Shown piece after piece: positions 15,132 through 19,422 of a stretch of 19,422 nucleotides of DNA. Made by a program: the position numbers and the translations under genes. The notes below the pieces were generated by a model. The model was not told where the DNA came from and ran no database searches. It saw only the letters and a program-made list of their open reading frames with translations. The DNA is taken from NCBI GenBank assembly GCA_002696965.1, contig NZUB01000017.1:1-19422 (forward strand), written 5' to 3'. Each line of letters opens with the position of its first letter. Position 1 is the stretch's first letter. This DNA is from Flavobacteriales bacterium. Its GTDB lineage: Bacteria; Bacteroidota; Bacteroidia; Flavobacteriales; TMED113.

Positions 15132-15401
15132 ATGAAAATTAAACCATTAGCTGACAGGGTTCTAATACAGCCATCTTCTGCAGAAACAAAAACTGCAAGT
15201 GGCATCATCATTCCTGATTCAGCTCAAGAAAAACCTCAAAAAGGACAAGTTATAGCTGTTGGTCCAGGAACTCAAGAAAATCCAATTACATTAAAAGTTG
15301 GAGATAATATTTTATATGGTAAATACTCTGGAACCGAATTAAAACATGACGGAGTTGATTATTTAATCATGAAAGAATCTGACATACTAGCTAAAATATA
15401 A
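15132..15401 (+). CDS. groES: Co-chaperonin GroES (Hsp10)
   Basis: The product has 89 residues. It has the standard start KIKPLADRVLIQPSSAE, the mobile loop with ETKTASGIIIPDSAQEKPQ (about residues 18-36) that docks on GroEL, GQVIAVGPG, and the end GVDYLIMKESDILAKI. Seven copies cap the GroEL ring during folding of client proteins in the cytoplasm. It is slightly shorter than the usual 91-97 residues but complete. It is 93 bp after secG, has its own promoter-like element, and precedes groEL by 38 bp as in most bacteria. Confidence 0.97.
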   Translation: MKIKPLADRVLIQPSSAETKTASGIIIPDSAQEKPQKGQVIAVGPGTQENPITLKVGDNILYGKYSGTELKHDGVDYLIMKESDILAKI

Positions 15402-15439
15402 AGTACACACAAATTAATAATTATAAAAATTTAATTAAA

Positions 15440-17080
15440 ATGGCAAAAGAAATCAAATTTAATATAGAAGCAAGAGATGCTTTAAAAAAAGGTGTAGATG
15501 CATTATCTAATGCAGTAAAAGTTACGTTAGGCCCAAAAGGAAGAAATGTAGTAATCGATAAAAAATTTGGTGCTCCATCTATCACTAAGGACGGGGTATC
15601 TGTAGCAAAAGAAATCGAATTGGAAGATACTATTCAGAATATGGGTGCACAAATGGTTAAAGAAGTGGCATCTAAAACCGCTGATGAAGCTGGAGATGGT
15701 ACAACAACAGCAACAGTTTTGGCACAGTCAATTGTCTCAACAGGATTAAAAAATGTAACTGCTGGCGCTAATCCAATGGATTTAAAAAGAGGAATAGATA
15801 AAGCTGTTAAAACAATAGTTTCAGATTTAAAAAAACAATCTGTTGCAGTTGGTAGTAATAATGAAAAAATTGAACAAGTAGCTACTATTTCATCTAATAA
15901 TGACAATGAAGTAGGAAAATTAATAGCTGAAGCTATGGCAAAAGTAAGTCAAGAGGGTGTTATCACAGTAGAAGAAGCTAAAGGAACGGACACCTCTGTT
16001 GAGGTGGTAGAGGGCATGCAGTTTGATCGAGGTTATTTATCGCCATATTTTGTTACAAATGCTGATAAAATGGAAACAGAACTAGAAAGTCCATTATTAC
16101 TAATTTTTGATAAAAAGATTTCTAATATGAAGGACTTGCTTCCTGTACTAGAACAAACCTCCCAAACAGGAAGCCCTTTGTTAATAATAGCTGAAGATGT
16201 AGATGGTGAAGCATTAGCTACATTAGTAGTAAATAAAATTAGAGGTAGTTTAAAAATAGCTGCAGTAAAAGCACCTGGATTTGGAGATAGAAGAAAAGAA
16301 ATGCTAGAAGATATTGCCATATTAACTGGAGGGGTTGTAATATCTGAAGAAAAGGGTCATAAATTAGAATCTACCACTATTGAAATGTTAGGTAAAGCTG
16401 AAAAAGTTGTAGTTGATAAAGACAATACTACTATAATAAATGGATCTGGTAAAAAGAAAGATATTGCTACTAGAATTAACCAAATAAAAGCACAAATTCA
16501 AACTACAACATCTGACTATGATAAAGAAAAACTACAAGAAAGACTTGCAAAATTATCTGGCGGTGTTGCTGTACTATATGTTGGCGCAGCAAGTGAAGTT
16601 GAAATGAAAGAAAAAAAAGATCGGGTAGATGATGCACTTGCGGCTACTAAAGCAGCTATTGAAGAAGGTATAATTCCTGGTGGTGGAGTTGCATTGATTC
16701 GTGCAGGATCAAAACTAAATAATTTAAATGGTGAAAATGATGATGAAAATACAGGTATTGACATAATAGCTACAGCTATACAAGAACCTCTAAGACAAAT
16801 TGTTGCAAATTCAGGAGGCGAAGGTTCAGTTGTAATTTCTAAAATACTAACAAAGAAAGGTGATTTTGGATATAATGCTAAAAATGACTCTTATGAAAAC
16901 ATGTTAAAAGCTGGAATTATTGATCCCACAAAAGTAACAAGAATTGCACTAGAGAATGCAGCTTCTGTTGCAGGTATGTTGTTGACAACAGAGTGTGTTC
17001 TGGCAGACATAAAAGAGGAAAATCCAGCACCACCTATGGGGGCACCTGGAATGGGAGGAGGAATGCCTGGAATGATGTAA
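15440..17080 (+). CDS. groEL: Chaperonin GroEL (Hsp60)
   Basis: The product has 546 residues, the normal length. It opens MAKEIKFNIEARDALKKGVDAL and contains the nucleotide-binding LGPKGRNV (30-37) and GDGTTTATVLA (85-95), with D86 matching the catalytic aspartate D87 of Escherichia coli. The apical domain follows. The return to the equatorial domain has the classical AAIEEGIIPGGGVAL block, and the protein ends in a GGMPGMM tail. GroEL forms a double heptameric ring that folds proteins with GroES and ATP. No odd residue was noticed. Several long antisense frames within it are compositional shadows. It ends in a strong terminator. Confidence 0.98.
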   Translation: MAKEIKFNIEARDALKKGVDALSNAVKVTLGPKGRNVVIDKKFGAPSITKDGVSVAKEIELEDTIQNMGAQMVKEVASKTADEAGDGTTTATVLAQSIVSTGLKNVTAGANPMDLKRGIDKAVKTIVSDLKKQSVAVGSNNEKIEQVATISSNNDNEVGKLIAEAMAKVSQEGVITVEEAKGTDTSVEVVEGMQFDRGYLSPYFVTNADKMETELESPLLLIFDKKISNMKDLLPVLEQTSQTGSPLLIIAEDVDGEALATLVVNKIRGSLKIAAVKAPGFGDRRKEMLEDIAILTGGVVISEEKGHKLESTTIEMLGKAEKVVVDKDNTTIINGSGKKKDIATRINQIKAQIQTTTSDYDKEKLQERLAKLSGGVAVLYVGAASEVEMKEKKDRVDDALAATKAAIEEGIIPGGGVALIRAGSKLNNLNGENDDENTGIDIIATAIQEPLRQIVANSGGEGSVVISKILTKKGDFGYNAKNDSYENMLKAGIIDPTKVTRIALENAASVAGMLLTTECVLADIKEENPAPPMGAPGMGGGMPGMM

Positions 17081-17102
17081 GTTGAAAAGTCACAAAATAA
17101 CT

Positions 17103-17136
17103 CAATAAAAAAGAGACCCTCGGGTCTCTTTTTTTT
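17103..17136. terminator. Bidirectional rho-independent terminator after groEL
   Basis: GAGACC (17113-17118) pairs with GGTCTC (17123-17128) around a CTCG tetraloop, and flanking A (17107-17112) and T (17129-17136) runs extend the stem and give U tracts in both directions. It serves groEL (+) and the convergent yqeY (-). Confidence 0.92.
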
Positions 17137-17158
17137 ATATTACATATAATATCTAAAT

Positions 17159-17605
17159 TTATTTTAACTTTTTAGAAAGAATTGCTGAAATAGTTTTACC
17201 ATCTGCTCTTCCTTTTACTCGCTGCATAGTAGTCTTCATTAAGCTACCCATATCCTTTTTCGAAAACAGACCTAACTCTTGTATAAGATCAGTAATTAAT
17301 ACTTCTAACTCATGTAAAGTATATGGTTCGGGTAAATAAGTTGAAATTATTCTTGCTTGTGAATTTTCCTGCTCCGCCAAATCTAATCTTTTTTGTTTTA
17401 CATATATTGAATATGATTCTTTTCTCTGCTTATATAGTTTTTGTAAAATTTCTATTTCTTTTTCTTTAGTCATCTCAGTAAAACCCTTTTCTGATTTTGC
17501 TAAAATAATAGCTGACTTAATTGATCTACAAACCTCTAATTTCAAACTATTCTTAGATAACATAGAAGCCTTAATGTCTTGTATTATTTGTTGTTCTAAA
17601 TTCAT
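17159..17605 (-). CDS. GatB/YqeY domain protein
   Basis: The product has 148 residues, the usual size for a free-standing YqeY. It begins with the family pattern LEQQIIQDIKASMLSKNSLKLEVCRSIKSAI, has the central KQRKESYSIYVKQKR(L)DLAEQENSQ helix and the YLPEPYTLHELEVLI linker, and ends in the tRNA-binding-like block GSLMKTTMQRVKGRADGKTISAIL. The domain resembles the C-terminal tRNA-binding part of GatB, the amidotransferase subunit. The function of the free-standing protein is not settled. It starts one base after the ftsZ stop, so it is cotranscribed with ftsZ and possibly translationally coupled. The frame runs to a TAA at 17161-17159, near the terminator shared with groEL. Confidence 0.93.
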   Translation of the reverse strand: MNLEQQIIQDIKASMLSKNSLKLEVCRSIKSAIILAKSEKGFTEMTKEKEIEILQKLYKQRKESYSIYVKQKRLDLAEQENSQARIISTYLPEPYTLHELEVLITDLIQELGLFSKKDMGSLMKTTMQRVKGRADGKTISAILSKKLK

Positions 17606-17606
17606 A

Positions 17607-19422
17607 TTAATCTACATTATCATGTAAAAAAGAATTATTATTTTTTATTTCTGCATCTTCACTACTTGAATCTAAAAATACCCTAGAATTTGATGTAACA
17701 GCTGAGCTATCAACTTCATCTAATTCTAATCCCTGACGTTTATATGCTGGCTCATCTTCTAACTCCTTTAAAATAATCTGATTCTGAAAGTTCAAATTGT
17801 GAAATTTTTGTAGCCTCTTTTTTCTTTCTTCTGCTATCTGAATATTTTTTTCACTGACACTCGATAGATCTTCATTAATAATTTTATCATGTAAAATACT
17901 TTTAGACTGCGTATGCATGGAATCCTCTAAACCAAAGTCAAGTACATTTGTTTGAGTCTCATCCGACTTGGATACTGCGTCAACATTCATGTGATTTTCT
18001 TGGTAATCTTTCTGTAATTTTATATCAGATCTTTCGGTTTCTTTTAAATCAAATTCTTTCCGATTAACTTTATTATTGTCATTATTAAATGAGCTTACAG
18101 GTGTATTATTAGTAGAAGAATCTAACACGTGGATTTTCTTCTGCTCAAAACCAGTTGTTGGATCTACGTCATGACTTAACACTCCTGTTGCAATAATCGT
18201 GATACTAATATCTTCATCTAATGAAGAGTCATCCCCTACGCCTAAAATAATATTAGCCTGACCTCCTGCTTCTCTTTGTAAATATTGATTAATTTCAGCA
18301 TGTTCATTAATAGTAAGTTCATCCTTTCCTGAAAGGATTAATAATAAAATTTTATTCGCGCCTTTTATATGATTATCATTTAATAGTGGAGAATCTAATG
18401 CTTGCTCTAAAGCTTCCTCTGCTCTATTGGCTCCACTAGCTTTTCCATAACCCATAATAGCTGTGCCACTGTTTTGTAATACTGTTTTTGCATCATTTAA
18501 ATCTATATTGACTAAACAATTCTTAGTGATTACTTCTGCAATACCACGAGCGGCAACCATTAAAGTTTCGTCTGCTTTGGCAAAACCTGACCTTAAACCA
18601 AGATCACCATATACCTCTACTAATTTGTCATTATTTATGACCACTAGTGAATCAACATATTTTCTCATTTTATCAATACCCTCTTGAGCTTGCTTAAATC
18701 GTTTGGGTCCCTCAAACCCAAACGGAACTGTCACAATTCCTATAGTTAGAATATCTAAATCTTTACAGATTTGAGCTATAACTGGTGCAGCCCCCGTACC
18801 TGTACCTCCTCCCATTCCAGCTGTAACAAAAACCATCTTAGTATTATTATTTAAAATTGTTCTGATTTCGCTTTCACTTTCAAAGGCTGCCTCCTCTCCT
18901 ACAGATGGATTCTCGCCAGCACCTAATCCTTCGGTTAAAGAAATACCTAGTTGAATTTTAGTTGCAGCCTGCCCCCTCTCTAAAGCTTGCGCGTCTGTAT
19001 TACAAATAACAAAATCCACACCCTTTATTCCCTCTGTAATCATATGATTAACTGCATTACTTCCTCCACCCCCAACACCAATAACTTTAATAACGGATGA
19101 ATTATTTTTGGGCAAATTAAATTGTAAAGATTCTAGGTGTTCATCATCCGATTTGTGATTCAATGCAGTTTTAGAGTCAATTATATCAGCTGGTTGTTCA
19201 TTTTTAATATCAAAACTAAGAGTATCATCTAATGAAATATCCGCCAAAATATCATCCTCGGTAGAAGCATCAACCAAAATGTCATCCTCGGTAGAAGCAT
19301 CAACCAAAATATCATCCTCGGTAGAAGCATCAACCAAAATGTCATCCTCGGTAGAAGCATCAACCAAAATGTCATCCTCGGTAGAAGCATCAACCAAAAT
19401 GTCATCCTCGGTAGAAGCATCA
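17607..19422 (-). CDS. ftsZ: Cell division protein FtsZ with a repeat-expanded N-terminus, 5' partial
   Basis: At least 605 codons are present, and the frame is still open at the right edge, so the true start is outside the window. FtsZ is the tubulin-like GTPase that forms the division ring. The GTPase core begins at NLPKNNSSVIKVIGVGGGGSNAVNHM. It has the tubulin signature GGGTGTGAAPV (bases about 18790-18820), NNDKLVEVYGDLGLRSGFAKADE (T7 region), and DISITIIATGV closing the polymerisation domain. A long variable linker follows, ending in NSFLHDNVD, a tail I recognise from Bacteroidota FtsZ. Upstream of the core lies an acidic extension made of five perfect VDASTEDDIL-type decapeptides plus a partial sixth at the edge, followed by degenerate copies (ADISLDDTLSFD). 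The TTG at 19397 inside a repeat is not a credible start, because the frame continues beyond it. The core looks fully functional. Confidence 0.95.
   Translation of the reverse strand, partial: DASTEDDILVDASTEDDILVDASTEDDILVDASTEDDILVDASTEDDILVDASTEDDILADISLDDTLSFDIKNEQPADIIDSKTALNHKSDDEHLESLQFNLPKNNSSVIKVIGVGGGGSNAVNHMITEGIKGVDFVICNTDAQALERGQAATKIQLGISLTEGLGAGENPSVGEEAAFESESEIRTILNNNTKMVFVTAGMGGGTGTGAAPVIAQICKDLDILTIGIVTVPFGFEGPKRFKQAQEGIDKMRKYVDSLVVINNDKLVEVYGDLGLRSGFAKADETLMVAARGIAEVITKNCLVNIDLNDAKTVLQNSGTAIMGYGKASGANRAEEALEQALDSPLLNDNHIKGANKILLLILSGKDELTINEHAEINQYLQREAGGQANIILGVGDDSSLDEDISITIIATGVLSHDVDPTTGFEQKKIHVLDSSTNNTPVSSFNNDNNKVNRKEFDLKETERSDIKLQKDYQENHMNVDAVSKSDETQTNVLDFGLEDSMHTQSKSILHDKIINEDLSSVSEKNIQIAEERKKRLQKFHNLNFQNQIILKELEDEPAYKRQGLELDEVDSSAVTSNSRVFLDSSSEDAEIKNNNSFLHDNVD
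19261..19422 (-). repeat. ftsZ: 30-bp coding tandem repeat in the FtsZ N-terminus
   Basis: Five complete 30-bp units (starting at 19261, 19291, 19321, 19351 and 19381) and the first 12 bases of a sixth are identical except for one synonymous position: A instead of G at 19311, giving GAT instead of GAC. A diverged unit lies at 19231-19260. The array continues past the right edge, so the copy number is unknown. Each unit encodes ten residues, so changes in copy number keep the frame. Confidence 0.97.

Noticed and set aside
15720..15725. A second TGGCAC inside groEL resembling a -24 element
   Set aside because: No G-C or G-T dinucleotide at the required spacing, and the bases are explained by the conserved VLAQ codons.
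15634..16764. Three long antisense open frames inside groEL
   Set aside because: They have no recognisable protein features and are typical shadows of groEL codon use.
19229..19420. A second open frame through the FtsZ repeat encoding a MLLPRMTFWL-type repeat
   Set aside because: It is the same 30-bp repeat read in another frame; the FtsZ frame carries a real conserved protein.
19261..19422. Repeat array as a possible CRISPR
   Set aside because: Units are directly adjacent with no spacers and lie in the coding frame of FtsZ.

Overview
The window is AT-rich bacterial DNA from a member of the Bacteroidota, most likely the Flavobacteriia/Flavobacteriales. Four things support this: a complete gldK-gldL-gldM-gldN block with a PorP/SprF gene, a type IX secretion (T9SS) sorting tail at the left edge, TANNTTTG-type promoter boxes, and A-rich start regions without clear Shine-Dalgarno sequences. 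No tRNA, rRNA, CRISPR array, insertion sequence or prophage gene was seen. No stretch longer than about 135 bases lacks a gene.

Layout. The 3' end of a T9SS cargo gene (1-154, +) meets an FAD-dependent oxidoreductase gene (206-1252, -) at a bidirectional terminator. Then, all on the minus strand and transcribed from right to left, comes the T9SS/gliding motor operon porP/sprF - gldK - gldL - gldM - gldN (7279 to 1300), closed by a terminator at about 1270-1293. Upstream of it, also on the minus strand, topA (DNA topoisomerase I) is followed by an arginase/formimidoylglutamase-family gene whose metal-binding motifs are degenerate.

A divergent promoter region (10881-11041) separates topA from a plus-strand cluster: miaB - sigma-54 activator (AAA+/Fis) - lptE - small TPR protein - secG - groES - groEL. 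The genes from miaB to secG are overlapping or only a few bases apart. groESL sits behind a 93-bp gap containing a -24/-12 (sigma-54 type) promoter-like sequence. A strong bidirectional terminator after groEL separates it from the convergent minus-strand pair ftsZ - yqeY. The 5' end of ftsZ runs off the right edge inside a perfect 30-bp (10-residue) tandem repeat.

How the genes work together. GldL/GldM form the proton-driven inner-membrane motor, GldK/GldN the periplasmic ring linked to the outer membrane, and PorP/SprF an outer-membrane partner. Together they export cargo with C-terminal tails such as the one at the left edge. The plus-strand cluster mixes tRNA modification, LPS transport (LptE), Sec translocation (SecG) and chaperonins with a receiver-less sigma-54 activator, which suggests an envelope/protein-folding regulatory link. 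Most of the window is conserved core genome. I do not see a clearly new multi-gene system. The items most worth a second look are the probable pseudo-enzyme of the arginase family, the repeat-expanded FtsZ N-terminus, and the possible sigma-54 control of groESL.
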